Shown: in pieces, positions 1 through 9,900 of the stretch | Position numbering within the stretch: position 1 is the first letter of the stretch | Layout: the number at the start of each line of letters is the position of its first letter | NCBI RefSeq assembly: GCF_004331695.1 | Contig: NZ_SJSL01000001.1 | Location: 496,001-560,000 of the forward strand | Source: Pedobacter psychroterrae | GTDB lineage: Bacteria > Bacteroidota > Bacteroidia > Sphingobacteriales > Sphingobacteriaceae | Reading direction: 5' to 3' | Length of the DNA stretch: 64,000 nt | Made by a program: the position numbers and the translations under genes | The notes under the pieces: generated by a model | Told to the model about the DNA's origin: nothing | The model's database searches: none | The model's input: only the letters and a program-made list of their open reading frames with translations

Positions 1-2
1 AC

Positions 3-809
3 AGCAGGCTTTTCATATTCTCTGACGGGGCCAAAACACCCGCCGATGAACAGGCTGTAACAGAAGTAAGGGGCCTGCTAAAGAACATAGATGGATTCAG
101 ATCTGTAGAGATCATTGAACGAAAAGAGAACATGGGCCTCGCAAATTCCATCATTGCCGGGGTGAGCCGACTGGTAGCCGATTACAAACAGGTCATCGTA
201 CTGGAAGACGACCTGATTACCTCTCCATATACCTTAACTTATTTCAATGAGGCGCTTGAACGCTACCGCAATGAAGAGAAAGTAATGCACATCGGCGCTT
301 ATATGTACAATCTTAAAGACCACAACCTGCCGGAGACTTTCTTTTATCGCGCGGCAACCAGCTGGGGATGGGCCACATGGGAAAGGGCATGGCAGCACTT
401 CGAACCCAATGTAGATACCCTGATCAGCCAGTTCAGCCTGCAAAAGAAATACGATTTTTCTATAGAAAACACCATGAACTTCTGGAAGCAGATCCAGGAT
501 TATAAAAATGGCAAAAACAACTCCTGGGCCATCCGCTGGTATGCGTCTATCTTCTTGAAAGGCGGACTGACGCTCAATCCTTCTCATTCACTGGTCAACA
601 ATATCGGTCATGATGGCACAGGTATCCATTCAGGCATCAATGACATTTATAACGTGATCATCAATCCAAAAGCCATCACCGAATTTCCTTCAGAATTAAA
701 AGAAAATCCTGAGGCTTATAGCGCCATCAAAGGATTTTTAGCCAATAGAAAAGGTTCTCTGTGGCAAAGACTAAAGCGCTACGTCATCCAGCGCATCAGG
801 ACCAGCTGA
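3..809 (+). CDS. Glycosyltransferase, GT2-like, 5'-truncated by window edge
   Basis: The frame is open from the first bases of the window without a start codon, so the N-terminus lies upstream. About 268 codons are visible. The visible start continues a nucleotide-sugar-binding fold (RLFIFSDG), followed by an acidic metal-binding motif, VLEDDL, and an aromatic segment with two Trp-Gly-Trp-like turns (SWGWATWERAW) seen in GNT-I-like and GT2 sugar transferases. No membrane segment is visible. It probably transfers a sugar during surface-polysaccharide or lipopolysaccharide synthesis, which fits the two further glycosyltransferases at 6.4-8.5 kb. It ends 1 bp before the convergent rhomboid gene. 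The acceptor and donor cannot be told from the sequence. Confidence 0.8.
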   Translation, partial: SRLFIFSDGAKTPADEQAVTEVRGLLKNIDGFRSVEIIERKENMGLANSIIAGVSRLVADYKQVIVLEDDLITSPYTLTYFNEALERYRNEEKVMHIGAYMYNLKDHNLPETFFYRAATSWGWATWERAWQHFEPNVDTLISQFSLQKKYDFSIENTMNFWKQIQDYKNGKNNSWAIRWYASIFLKGGLTLNPSHSLVNNIGHDGTGIHSGINDIYNVIINPKAITEFPSELKENPEAYSAIKGFLANRKGSLWQRLKRYVIQRIRTS

Positions 810-810
810 T

Positions 811-2343
811 TTAATTCTTTTTCATTTTACTCAGTTTACCGGCCAGTTCTATCTTAAGCCGGTTGAGGTCGCCTACCAAAGTCTGTATTTCCGTACGGTT
901 TTCCATCGTGCCCTTTTTGATATCCCTGTACATCAGCATCGCCGCCCGGTATTCTTTCCTGGCTACGATTTTACGGTAGCCATAATCCATTTTATCCCGT
1001 TCTGTCAGTATCAGTTTACCCATCTGACCGGTAATGGCCAGATTGCGCTCCGACACTACTATACCGTGCTGCTTTACCATATTTAGCTGCCGGTCTTTTG
1101 ACATCACCGGACTCACCTCATACAGGCGATAATATTCAGCATCATTTTTATTGAACTCCCATTTGAGCCGGGTATACTCTTTAACACTGTAGTTGGGCGA
1201 GAACAGATAGATCAATGCACCAAAAATCAGCACAATAAAAACAGCTGCAAGACGGCGCAACCAGATGGAAATTTCCCTTCCGGACAGTTCAGTTGTAAAA
1301 AGCACCTTACCAATCACAAAGCCGGAGATAATCCCTCCAAAATGAGCGGAATTATCCACCTCCTTAGTCGTCAGACCACTCAAGAGCATATAGGCAACCA
1401 GTATAACCGTGCTGATGAGCAAAGCTTTGTTCGCATTTTTCTCAAATGCTTTGCTCGAGAGCAAGGCCAGAAAGGCCCCAAACATACCCATGATTGCTCC
1501 CGAAGCACCGATCATAAACCCTACGTGATGGGTATACACACTGAGCAGCGCCCCACAGACACCACTCAGCAGATAGACCATTGCAGTAGACAAAGGCCCA
1601 AGCTTATTCTCGATCATGAGGCCGATATACACCAGCGTATACATATTGAAGAACAGGTGCGAAATAGAAATATGCAGGAACTGAGAGCTGATCAGCCTCC
1701 AGAATTCACCGGATAGCACCAGCTCCCTTGAATTGCCTCCCAGCCGGAGGTATACATTGGTAATAAGTTCTCCCGGATTCACCATCCCCTGTTTCAATTG
1801 GAAAGCAAACACCAGAGAAGCCCCGGTAACCAGGAAATACAATACACAAAGGTTCACCAGAATTGGGGTAACCAGATAGTCCTTTTGAGGATAAAAGAGG
1901 TAAAACACATTCCTGATCTTATCCTTTGCTTTCAGTGGCGCAAGGTCAAGGTAACTATCGTCATGCAGGGCAATGTGCGCATGAAAATCAGCCAGCCTTT
2001 GTTCCCATATATCTTTAAGGTGAAACTCTACATATTCAAACTCATGGAAGAACTTGTCCAGGTTTTGCTCGTTCTTGCCATAGTCTGTAAACAACATCTG
2101 CACCCCAATACATTCGCTTTTGAAAACAGCAAAATTTGACTTGATACGGATAGAGATCTCTTCACTATAAGACTGAAGTGAAAGTCCTGTATAGGCAATG
2201 ATCCCGGACTCAGACAAGTGGCTCAATTTCCAGCCCAGGTTTTCGATAGCCTGCTGGGCGATGATCAGATACTTGTCTGACGGAAAATCAGCCAAGGGTA
2301 TATACTTCTCAACTTTCGGAGAATAGCCCCATCTCAATCCCAT
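811..2343 (-). CDS. Rhomboid family intramembrane serine protease
   Basis: A 510-residue membrane protein. Residues 1-150 form a soluble N-terminal domain, and about 155-370 hold the rhomboid membrane core. The catalytic Ser281 sits in GASG, the catalytic His334 in a NSAHFGG helix, and the oxyanion-side HxxxxN-type helix in HISISHLFFN (Asn233). A basic C-terminal tail of about 130 residues follows the last membrane segment. Rhomboids cut transmembrane helices within the bilayer, and all key residues are present, so it is expected to be active. It follows the methyltransferase by 3 bp and is probably the last gene of a three-gene unit with the tricorn-like protease. The substrate is unknown. 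Confidence 0.9.
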   Translation of the reverse strand: MGLRWGYSPKVEKYIPLADFPSDKYLIIAQQAIENLGWKLSHLSESGIIAYTGLSLQSYSEEISIRIKSNFAVFKSECIGVQMLFTDYGKNEQNLDKFFHEFEYVEFHLKDIWEQRLADFHAHIALHDDSYLDLAPLKAKDKIRNVFYLFYPQKDYLVTPILVNLCVLYFLVTGASLVFAFQLKQGMVNPGELITNVYLRLGGNSRELVLSGEFWRLISSQFLHISISHLFFNMYTLVYIGLMIENKLGPLSTAMVYLLSGVCGALLSVYTHHVGFMIGASGAIMGMFGAFLALLSSKAFEKNANKALLISTVILVAYMLLSGLTTKEVDNSAHFGGIISGFVIGKVLFTTELSGREISIWLRRLAAVFIVLIFGALIYLFSPNYSVKEYTRLKWEFNKNDAEYYRLYEVSPVMSKDRQLNMVKQHGIVVSERNLAITGQMGKLILTERDKMDYGYRKIVARKEYRAAMLMYRDIKKGTMENRTEIQTLVGDLNRLKIELAGKLSKMKKN

Positions 2344-2346
2344 AGA

Positions 2347-3096
2347 CTAAATTTTCCTTGCTTCAAGAATAATGTATGGAGAAAGCTGCCTGGAATTAAA
2401 AGGGATCAGCTTAGTCAGTAATTTCCCTGCCAGCCATACTGCTTTCTTGAATAACCTCAGCGATGCCGGCTTCTGCTTTTCATTTTCCAGCCAGAGGCTG
2501 AAGTGTCCGAAATAGCGCGACTGCAGTACTTCCAGTCCCGCTTCTTTACAGATCTTCTGCAGCAGTTCAGGGTCCATGCAGTCAATGTTGTGCTTATCGT
2601 AGTTCTCTTTATCAAAATTCTTCTGAAACCAGCCGTTCAGCGCTTTGAAATTGGGCAGTGTAATGAACAAGGTACCTCCGGGCTTTACAAAATTGACATG
2701 CCTGTTAATGATGTCTGCGGTATCATTAAAATGCTCTATCAGTCCGCAGGACAATACCAGGTCGTACAAGCGCTCCGGTTCATAATTAAACAGATCCGTC
2801 TCCACAATATGAATATCACTTTCTTTCAGCTGATTTGCTTCCAATAATGAATTAGTAACAGGCGTATGTACAAAATAATCAAGCAGCGTTACATCCAGCT
2901 TAAAGTACTTCTTCAAGAAAACCGCATAATACCCCGGAAATCCCCCAAGCTCTATCGCTGTCTTTACGCCCTGCTTTTCAATGATCTCACGCAATTGCTG
3001 ATGGAACAAATAATTTGCAGGAATATTTACCGACAATCCGGTCTTACTCTCCCAATAATCCACCCAAAACTTTCTGTCGGTCAACAGGTTCTCCAT
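2347..3096 (-). CDS. Class I SAM-dependent methyltransferase
   Basis: A 249-residue protein with a Rossmann-type methyltransferase core. Motif I is degenerate (AIELGGFPG instead of the usual ExGxGxG), followed by the acidic post-I strand TLLDYF. Motif II/III appears around SCGLIEHF and GGTLFITLPNF, the usual pattern of small-molecule methyltransferases. It resembles methyltransferases in polysaccharide and O-antigen loci, but the acceptor cannot be told. The start is 1 bp from the stop of the S41 protease gene upstream, so the two are probably cotranscribed. The weak motif I suggests altered cofactor contacts rather than loss of function. Confidence 0.75.
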   Translation of the reverse strand: MENLLTDRKFWVDYWESKTGLSVNIPANYLFHQQLREIIEKQGVKTAIELGGFPGYYAVFLKKYFKLDVTLLDYFVHTPVTNSLLEANQLKESDIHIVETDLFNYEPERLYDLVLSCGLIEHFNDTADIINRHVNFVKPGGTLFITLPNFKALNGWFQKNFDKENYDKHNIDCMDPELLQKICKEAGLEVLQSRYFGHFSLWLENEKQKPASLRLFKKAVWLAGKLLTKLIPFNSRQLSPYIILEARKI

Positions 3097-3097
3097 C

Positions 3098-6000
3098 TTA
3101 TTTCTTTAAATCTTTTAGTATTTCCGTCACAGCGCGCTCCAGTTGCGGGTCTTTGTCTGTCAGCCTGTCTTCAAATGTATTCTTCACATAAATATCCGGC
3201 GACACGCCTTCTGTCTCCAGGTCTTTCCCGTCCAGTGTATAGCAGCCCCATGACGGCAGGCGGTAAGACGAGCCATCTACCAGGCCTTTGGCCGATGTAA
3301 AGATGATCCAACGATAGGTTTCTGTTCCAATGATCTTACCTAATTTTAGTTCCTTAAATCCTGCAGCAGTCATCTCCGCATCACTCAGTGATTGCTCATT
3401 GATCAGCAGCACGATCGGCTTGGCCGCTGGGGCAAAATTACTTTGCGGGGCCAGTTTACCACCTCTGTATTTCCATTGCAGGTATGGACGTTGCGACAGG
3501 AACCTCAGTACCTCATCGTGCACATTGCCACCTGTATTGTAGCGAAGATCCAGGATTACCCCTTCTTTATTGTTTTCCTGTGCTACCATATCCAGCAGGA
3601 AGGTCTCCAGTTCACCCCCACCCATATTTTTCATATATGCGTATGCGATCCTGTTATTGCCCAGCTGTTTTACCTTCTCCCTGTTCTTCGCAATCCATTC
3701 GTCATACAGGTTATTCCTGGTGGCCCCGCTGCTTTGAGGATGTACCTTGGCAGTAACTGTTTTTCCATCACGCTTCAATGTCAGCAGTACCTCAGGGTCG
3801 AGTGAAGGCTTGGTAAAATAAAAATCGCGGTCTGTCTTTTCATCAACCTTAACGCCGTTTATGGCAGTAATGATGTCACCCGGTTTAATGTCCACCCCTT
3901 TATGTTTTGCATTGCTTCTTTCCAGCACCCGCTCTACTTTAAAGGGATTGTCGTTAGCAAATACGATCCCCGTTTCATTGGTCACATAGTTTAGCATTTT
4001 ACGCTCTTCATTACCGAAGCTATTGAAGCCCATATGGGAAGAGTTCAATTCACCCAGCATATCGTTCAGTAAAATCCTCAGGTCTGTTCTGCTGTTTACA
4101 TAAGGTAAATAGGCAGCATAACGTCCCTGGGTTTTCAACCAGTCTACCCCATGAAAGTTCTCATCATAGAAGTTCTCTTCCAGCCCGGCCCAGGTTTCAT
4201 AAAACATCTGGTTGAACTCCTGACTAAGGTTCCTGCTAAACTTATATCCTATGTTCAGCGCCTCCATCCGGTTCATATCTATGTTATACTTGCTGATGGT
4301 ACCCCGCGCAAGGGCGTAAAACTTGTCATCTACTTTTATCAGGCCCCCAAAGCCATCTGTCACCTTTTCTGTCTTATTGTTCTCAAAAGGTTCAATGATG
4401 GTGCGGTATATAGATGGAGAGCCACCTTCATGATCGGATGTATAGAACACATAGGTCTTATCTCCTTTTGCAAAGACATCCATGCCATACTGCGTACCAA
4501 AGCCCGGACTGATCTGATCAATGCGGTCCATGATGTTTTGGGTATTGATAGTAATGACCGACGCTGGCTTTTCAGTCTTAGCTTCAGGCTTGGCTCCTGC
4601 TTTTGCAGTCGTGTCCCCTTTTTTAACCGGTTTCTTTTTATCAGCAGGTTTTTTGTCGGCCGGCTTGTCTTCTTTCTTTTCTTCTTTTTTCTCATCCGGA
4701 AACAGCTCGTCAAATTTAGTGCTTCGGTATGGCTCGTCATATTCATCCAGTGCCATCCTGTAAACATGCCCGTTTTGCATCCCAAAAGGGTAAGAAGGTT
4801 TGGTGCGCATGCTGGTAAAGAAAATGTACTTGCCGTCAGGCGACCAGCTTGGGTTGGTTTCTGTTACTCCAGTATTGGTCAGGTTGATTGTTCTGTTGTC
4901 CTTTATATGGTGCACAAACACATCCTGTTCAAAATTCCGATAAGCAGTGAATAAGAGGTATTCCCCATTTGGAGAAAACGAAGGTGTTGCGTTCTGAAAT
5001 GCCCAGACCTCATCCTTCACCACCGTTTTACTATCCAGCGACTTCAAATCCAGTATCCTTACCTCATCCCTTCCGCTCAAATAAACAGCCTGCGTTTTAG
5101 CAGTGTTGAGGGCTATCAAGCGGTTGTTCCGGTTGTCTTTAGTCAGCTGTTTTAAACTACCTTTTCCATCTGCAGAGATCGTAAACCAATTCTGGTATCC
5201 TTTATACGTCTGGTTGAAAAGCAGGGTACGGTTATCGGCCAGCCATTTTACTTCCAGTATCCGTTCGGCTGAAGGGCCCGTCTCTTCATTTCGTTCGATC
5301 TGTTTGATGAATTTACCTTCTGAATCACTCACAAAAAGCTCCCCTCTGGACACAAATGCAAGCTTCTTGCCATCCGGCGAAACATCAAAAGCCGATATAT
5401 TTCCACTTACATCAAATCCTTGCTCTTTCTCCAGCACATTATTCCTTGAAATATTAAACTTTATTTGCGCTGTTTTCTTACCTGCTACATCATATAGATA
5501 AAGCTGATAATCTCTTTCAAAGACAATCTTGTTTCCACTGGCCGACACCGCCGGGCGTTTTATGGACCTGTCAAATTTGGTAAGCTGTGTTTTCTTGCCT
5601 CCGGCAAAGGTGTAAAGATTGTATTCCTCATTTGCTTCGTCTGACACGAAATATATATTGCCTTTACTGTCTATAGTCGTCCAGAAGTCCTTCCCTTTAT
5701 AATCGGTATATTGTTTGTAAGCCTTCGTTTTAGGATTGTACGATTGTATATCCGGGTTAAAAGCACCCTTATATCTTTTACGGTTGGCAAAGTTCTTACT
5801 TTCCCAGGTATCGCTAAAGAAGAGTTCACCATTTGGCGACTCGGCCACATTGTGGATCGTATTGAAGTAGTTATCAAACAGGCGAACAGCTGTTCCTCCG
5901 TTGACACCTACCTTATAAGCCGAGTACATGTTATACCTACCCGAAGTAAAATAGATCGTTTTGGAATCCCAGCTCCAGTTGTCCACTTCATCTGCAGCAT

Positions 6001-6325
6001 CGTTAAAAGTCAGCTGCTTTACCGTACCTCCTGCCAGCGGCATCAGGTATACATCATAATTGCCAAACTGATTGGACGAAAAAGCCAGCCATTTACCATC
6101 CGGAGAGATCTTCGGATTGATCTCATCGCCCGGCATGGCCGTGATCCTGCTGGCATCGCCTCCTGAAGCAGCCACGCGCCAGAGGTCGCCTTCAAAACTG
6201 AAAACTACGGTAGCTCCATCCGGAGATAAGGAAGGGTATGCTGCAAAATAAGTCTCACTTTGCGCCCTGCCGGCCATTGCAGAAAACAGGAAACAAATTA
6301 CAAGGCCATAAAACACTTTATTCAT
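3098..6325 (-). CDS. Tricorn-like S41 family peptidase with beta-propeller
   Basis: A 1075-residue secreted protease. A signal peptide ends near the Ala-Gly-Arg-Ala-Gln site around residue 21. The first half consists of PD40/TolB-like propeller blades with recurring SPDGK and WSPDG motifs. A Lys/Glu/Pro/Ala-rich linker follows at about residues 545-585. Next come the tricorn C1 region, a PDZ domain (around residue 813, IKPGDIITAING) and the S41 core, with the probable nucleophile in a SLSDAE motif near residue 980. Tricorn homologues trim peptides. The bacteroidal form is exported, so it probably acts in the periplasm or at the cell surface. It starts the unit that continues into the methyltransferase and rhomboid genes. 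Confidence 0.9.
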   Translation of the reverse strand: MNKVFYGLVICFLFSAMAGRAQSETYFAAYPSLSPDGATVVFSFEGDLWRVAASGGDASRITAMPGDEINPKISPDGKWLAFSSNQFGNYDVYLMPLAGGTVKQLTFNDAADEVDNWSWDSKTIYFTSGRYNMYSAYKVGVNGGTAVRLFDNYFNTIHNVAESPNGELFFSDTWESKNFANRKRYKGAFNPDIQSYNPKTKAYKQYTDYKGKDFWTTIDSKGNIYFVSDEANEEYNLYTFAGGKKTQLTKFDRSIKRPAVSASGNKIVFERDYQLYLYDVAGKKTAQIKFNISRNNVLEKEQGFDVSGNISAFDVSPDGKKLAFVSRGELFVSDSEGKFIKQIERNEETGPSAERILEVKWLADNRTLLFNQTYKGYQNWFTISADGKGSLKQLTKDNRNNRLIALNTAKTQAVYLSGRDEVRILDLKSLDSKTVVKDEVWAFQNATPSFSPNGEYLLFTAYRNFEQDVFVHHIKDNRTINLTNTGVTETNPSWSPDGKYIFFTSMRTKPSYPFGMQNGHVYRMALDEYDEPYRSTKFDELFPDEKKEEKKEDKPADKKPADKKKPVKKGDTTAKAGAKPEAKTEKPASVITINTQNIMDRIDQISPGFGTQYGMDVFAKGDKTYVFYTSDHEGGSPSIYRTIIEPFENNKTEKVTDGFGGLIKVDDKFYALARGTISKYNIDMNRMEALNIGYKFSRNLSQEFNQMFYETWAGLEENFYDENFHGVDWLKTQGRYAAYLPYVNSRTDLRILLNDMLGELNSSHMGFNSFGNEERKMLNYVTNETGIVFANDNPFKVERVLERSNAKHKGVDIKPGDIITAINGVKVDEKTDRDFYFTKPSLDPEVLLTLKRDGKTVTAKVHPQSSGATRNNLYDEWIAKNREKVKQLGNNRIAYAYMKNMGGGELETFLLDMVAQENNKEGVILDLRYNTGGNVHDEVLRFLSQRPYLQWKYRGGKLAPQSNFAPAAKPIVLLINEQSLSDAEMTAAGFKELKLGKIIGTETYRWIIFTSAKGLVDGSSYRLPSWGCYTLDGKDLETEGVSPDIYVKNTFEDRLTDKDPQLERAVTEILKDLKK

Positions 6326-6441
6326 CGTTCTATTGTTTGAGTTGTTAATATTTAGATCAGTTTTGATTCAATAATTATGGTAATGAAACACAAATATGTA
6401 ACTTTCAACCTTCAAATCCCAATTAATATAAGTTCCATCTA

Positions 6442-7713
6442 TTGAAAGTAGTACACCTAAATACATATGAAGGAAATGGCGGCGCCGGAAGGGCCTGTCT
6501 GCGGTTGAATGACGCCCTTAATATGCAGGGAGCAGATTCCAGTGTGATGGTTTACTTTCAGTTTAAGGACAGTAATAAAACCGGTACATTCAGCAAAGGG
6601 CCCTTTCGGAAAGCAAAGGCCATATTCAATATCCTTGCAGAGCGATACCTGTCAAAAGCTTTTGCTAAAGCAGTGAAGACCCCTTTTTCACTCCAGTGGT
6701 TTGGCAAGTCTATCGTAAATCATCCTAGTTTAAAATCGGCCGACATCATCCATCTTCATTGGATCAACCACGGCTTTCTCTCACCAAAAGACCTCGCCGA
6801 ACTCGATGAGTTGGAAACACCAATTGTATGGACCTTTCATGACAGCAATGCATTTACCGGTGGCTGCCACGTCCGCTATTCCTGCGAAAATTACCATAAA
6901 GAATGCGGGTTTTGTCCGCTGCTAAAGCTAAGCGGCAAGGACGACCTGTCGCGCAAAACCTGGCTCCGCAAGAAAAAAGCATATTCAGAGTTGAAATGTC
7001 ATATTGTGGCGCCAAGCCAATGGATGGCCAATTCTGTAAAATTGAGCAGTCTGATGGGGTTCAGAGAGGTAACAGTTATTCCCAATACCATAGAGACATC
7101 GGTCTTTAAGCCCTATGTGAAGTCAGAAGCAAAAAAAATCCTGAAGATCAGTCCCGATAAGTTCGTGTTAATGAGTGGTTTTATGCCTTCCAAAAATGAT
7201 AAGCACAAAGGCACTTCTTATTTGATTGATGCGTTGAATGATTTGGCTACCAGACCGGGGATCATTAAGGAAAATATAGAACTGGTTATTTTCGGAAATA
7301 AGGAGAACGCAGAAATGCCGGAGTTTCCATTTAAAACAACCTTGTTGGGTACCATCAGCAATGATGAGCACCTGGCCAAATGCTATTCGGCCGCAGATGT
7401 ATTTATAACCGCCTCACTGGAAGATAACCTGCCAAACACAGTAATGGAAAGCCTTGCCTGTGCCACACCTGTAGTGGCTTTTAAAACGGGTGGTATTCCC
7501 GATATGGTAAAACACCTGGAAAACGGCTATCTGGCGGAATACGAATCGTCTGAAGATCTGGCTACCGGTATGGAATGGCTATACCACGATGAAAATGCTG
7601 CCGATATACAAAAAGAGGCAAGAAGAACAATTTTAACTCAGTTTTCTGAGCAGGTTATTGCAGAAAAACACTTATTATTGTATCAATCACTGATTGATCT
7701 ACAACCCCGATAA
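6442..7713 (+). CDS. Glycosyltransferase family 4 (GT-B), TTG start
   Basis: A 423-residue GT-B glycosyltransferase. The start is TTG. It is chosen because the resulting N-terminus (MKVVHLNTYEGNGGAGRA) is the typical first strand and glycine loop of the family, and the next in-frame ATG would delete it. The donor-binding C-terminal half carries ASLEDNLPNTVMESLACATPV, with the Ex7E-type acidic pair and GGIPDMV. A Cys-rich segment near residues 143-160 (GGCHVRYSCENYHKECGFC) is common in bacteroidal polysaccharide transferases of this group. The following GT2 gene starts 13 bp after its stop, so the two probably form an operon for exopolysaccharide or LPS synthesis. Confidence 0.88.
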   Translation: MKVVHLNTYEGNGGAGRACLRLNDALNMQGADSSVMVYFQFKDSNKTGTFSKGPFRKAKAIFNILAERYLSKAFAKAVKTPFSLQWFGKSIVNHPSLKSADIIHLHWINHGFLSPKDLAELDELETPIVWTFHDSNAFTGGCHVRYSCENYHKECGFCPLLKLSGKDDLSRKTWLRKKKAYSELKCHIVAPSQWMANSVKLSSLMGFREVTVIPNTIETSVFKPYVKSEAKKILKISPDKFVLMSGFMPSKNDKHKGTSYLIDALNDLATRPGIIKENIELVIFGNKENAEMPEFPFKTTLLGTISNDEHLAKCYSAADVFITASLEDNLPNTVMESLACATPVVAFKTGGIPDMVKHLENGYLAEYESSEDLATGMEWLYHDENAADIQKEARRTILTQFSEQVIAEKHLLLYQSLIDLQPR

Positions 7714-7726
7714 TACTTTTAGAGCC

Positions 7727-8476
7727 ATGCAACCGAAGTTAAGTGTCATCACTATCGTTTATAATAATGTAAAGGATATTGAGCGCACCATGCTTTCTGT
7801 GCTAAACCAAACCTATCCAAATATCGAATACATGGTAATAGACGGGGCTTCCAAAGATGGTACTCTTGAAAAGGTCAAACAATATGAACCAAGGCTAAGC
7901 CTATTGGTATCAGAACCGGACAAGGGAATTTATGATGCCATGAACAAAGGATTGGCGCTTGCTACGGGTGACTATATCCTCTTCATGAACTCTGGCGACG
8001 AGCTGTATGCTCCGGATACGGTAGCTGATGTATTTGATACCGCCGCAGCCGCAGACATCTATTATGGCGAAACCGAAATGTATGATGAAAACTGGAAAAG
8101 CCTGGGGCAACGCAGGCACTGTGCACCGGAAACCTTCAACTGGGAAAGCTTTAAATATGGGATGAGTATAAGCCATCAGGCCATTTATATCAAAAGAGCG
8201 CTGGTGTCTCCATTTGACCTCAATTACAAATACAGCGCTGACATTGACTGGATCATTAAAGCTACTAAAAATGCCTCCAGCATTGTAAACACACATATGT
8301 ATGTAGCAAAATACCTGGTAGGCGGCATCTCTAAGAAGAAACATTTTGCCAGCTTAAAGGAGCGCTTCAGGATCTTTACCAAGTACTACGGATTGATCCC
8401 TAACCTTATTAATCACGTTATTATCGCTGCCAGTCTGGCCCAGTACTTTATCCGGCACCGTAGGACTAATGATTAG
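7727..8476 (+). CDS. Glycosyltransferase family 2 (GT-A)
   Basis: A 249-residue GT-A transferase. The ATG at 7727 is preferred over an upstream in-frame TTG because it gives the canonical first strand, LSVITIVYNN. The donor-binding DGASKDGT loop and the DxD-equivalent NSGDELY are both visible, with GIYDAMNKGLALATGDYI between them, a near-textbook match to WcaA/WbbD-type transferases. No membrane helix is obvious except a short hydrophobic stretch near the C-terminus. It lies 13 bp downstream of the GT4 gene, which suggests joint action on one surface glycan. The sugar is unknown. Confidence 0.88.
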   Translation: MQPKLSVITIVYNNVKDIERTMLSVLNQTYPNIEYMVIDGASKDGTLEKVKQYEPRLSLLVSEPDKGIYDAMNKGLALATGDYILFMNSGDELYAPDTVADVFDTAAAADIYYGETEMYDENWKSLGQRRHCAPETFNWESFKYGMSISHQAIYIKRALVSPFDLNYKYSADIDWIIKATKNASSIVNTHMYVAKYLVGGISKKKHFASLKERFRIFTKYYGLIPNLINHVIIAASLAQYFIRHRRTND

Positions 8477-8635
8477 AAAACCACCAGTCATTTTAAAATA
8501 CCGATAGCATTTTCTATAGCACATTATTATTTTCCTGGCTTCCTCATCATAACAATTAAAAAATCATTAGATTTAGGTAAGAACACATCTCATGTCATTC
8601 AATTGATTTGTAAATCTTAATCAAACCACCATAAC

Positions 8636-9064
8636 ATGAAAAAAAATGTACTATTCCTGTTTATAATGGCTGCCATTGCCATTAGCGGGTGTAAAAAAGA
8701 TAACAAAAAGGATGATGAGCTTAAATCTACGATTGCAGGAAAATGGTTTACTAAAAAGATAGTAGAAGTTAACTATGTAAATAACGTAAAAAAGGAAGAA
8801 CACACTGACACAGACTTCGGCAACAACGACTTTTTTGAATTCAAGGCTGATGGAACGGGCATCTTTTCAGAAATAGGCGATACTGATCCCTTCACTTATA
8901 AAGTAACCGGAGATATTCTTACGATTACATATATGCCTGGTGAATCATTGGACTTCAAAATCAAAAGCCTAATTGGTAACGACGCCGTATTCGTAAATGA
9001 ATTCTCAGAAATCTTCGAAAATGTCAACTATAAAACCGTTACCGAAATAACGGTAAAGAAATAA
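8636..9064 (+). CDS. Small lipoprotein, lipocalin-like fold
   Basis: A 142-residue protein with a lipoprotein signal peptide ending in the lipobox ISGC (Cys19), followed by a Lys/Asp-rich tether. The mature part begins with STIAGKWFTKKI, a pattern typical of bacteroidal lipocalin-like proteins (the start of a small beta-barrel), and continues with alternating beta-type strands such as FFEFKADGTGIF. It is probably anchored in the outer or inner membrane facing the periplasm. Its ligand and role are unknown. It stands alone, with 159 bp upstream and 154 bp downstream free of genes, and in neither gap do I see a convincing structured element. Confidence 0.8.
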   Translation: MKKNVLFLFIMAAIAISGCKKDNKKDDELKSTIAGKWFTKKIVEVNYVNNVKKEEHTDTDFGNNDFFEFKADGTGIFSEIGDTDPFTYKVTGDILTITYMPGESLDFKIKSLIGNDAVFVNEFSEIFENVNYKTVTEITVKK

Positions 9065-9218
9065 CATCTCTAAAGGTTGTTGACTCCAAATCCGCAGTAT
9101 AGCGCGGGAAGAAGGACGTCTCTCACACAGAATACGTTTCTGACAAAAACATGACACTACCTTAACCTAAAGGTTATCTGCCAACTCTAGTTTTAAGCGA
9201 TGACAGCGGCTAGGAAAT

Positions 9219-9899
9219 ATGCTTAAAGGAATATTCAGACTCAAACAATATTTTATTGCTTTAATCCTTTTGTTACTGGCAGCTGCAATTTTCAATAGCT
9301 GCTTTGCTAAGGCTGAGGCTTTTTTTATACTTAACGCATACCATGCTGCGTGGCTTGACGAATTCTTTAAACTAATCACAAATTTTGGTGATGGATTATT
9401 TAGCATTATAGTGGTCGCAGTTTTACTCTTCTTTGGCAAGAAAAAGAAAGCTACCACCGTGTTACTTTCCTACGCTACCTCCGGATTGGCAGCGCAAGGG
9501 CTAAAAAGGATATTTCATATGCCCCGTCCAAAAATTTTCCTCGAAGAAGCAGCTTTACACTACCCAAACTTTGTTGAGGGCGTAAACCTCTATGGTTCAA
9601 ACTCATTCCCATCCGGACATACTACTTCAGCCTTTGCACTTGCAACAGCAATAGTATTGGTTTATAAGAAAAAAAGAATCTCGTTTTATGCACTTTTATT
9701 TGCCGTTTTAATAGGGTACTCACGCATCTATCTTGCCCAGCATTTTATGCAAGATGTGATCCTTGGTGCCATGATAGGGACAATATTCGCATTGATCAGT
9801 TATTATCAGGTTTACGATCAAAAACTATTCAGGTCATATAAAGTGAATAAAAGGCATAAACGATTAAGGGCTTTCCGTAAGCAGGCACTTACTGTTTAA
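9219..9899 (+). CDS. PAP2 family membrane phosphatase
   Basis: A 226-residue polytopic membrane protein with all three phosphatase motifs: K96-R103-P in KRIFHMPRP, S132-G-H134 in SFPSGHTT, and R169, H175 and D179 in SRIYLAQHFMQD. These residues make the acid phosphatase site that dephosphorylates lipid phosphates or pyrophosphates. The stop is only 1 bp before the GT39 gene, a coupling seen where lipid A is dephosphorylated before decoration or where undecaprenyl pyrophosphate is recycled. A GGAAAT stretch just upstream of the ATG may serve as a weak ribosome site. Whether the substrate is lipid A or the isoprenoid carrier cannot be decided. Confidence 0.88.
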   Translation: MLKGIFRLKQYFIALILLLLAAAIFNSCFAKAEAFFILNAYHAAWLDEFFKLITNFGDGLFSIIVVAVLLFFGKKKKATTVLLSYATSGLAAQGLKRIFHMPRPKIFLEEAALHYPNFVEGVNLYGSNSFPSGHTTSAFALATAIVLVYKKKRISFYALLFAVLIGYSRIYLAQHFMQDVILGAMIGTIFALISYYQVYDQKLFRSYKVNKRHKRLRAFRKQALTV

Positions 9900-9900
9900 G

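Noticed and set aside
4360..4785. Lys-rich open frame overlapping the tricorn-like protease on the same strand
   Set aside because: It is a shifted reading of the Lys/Glu-rich linker of the protease gene, whose frame is clearly coding.
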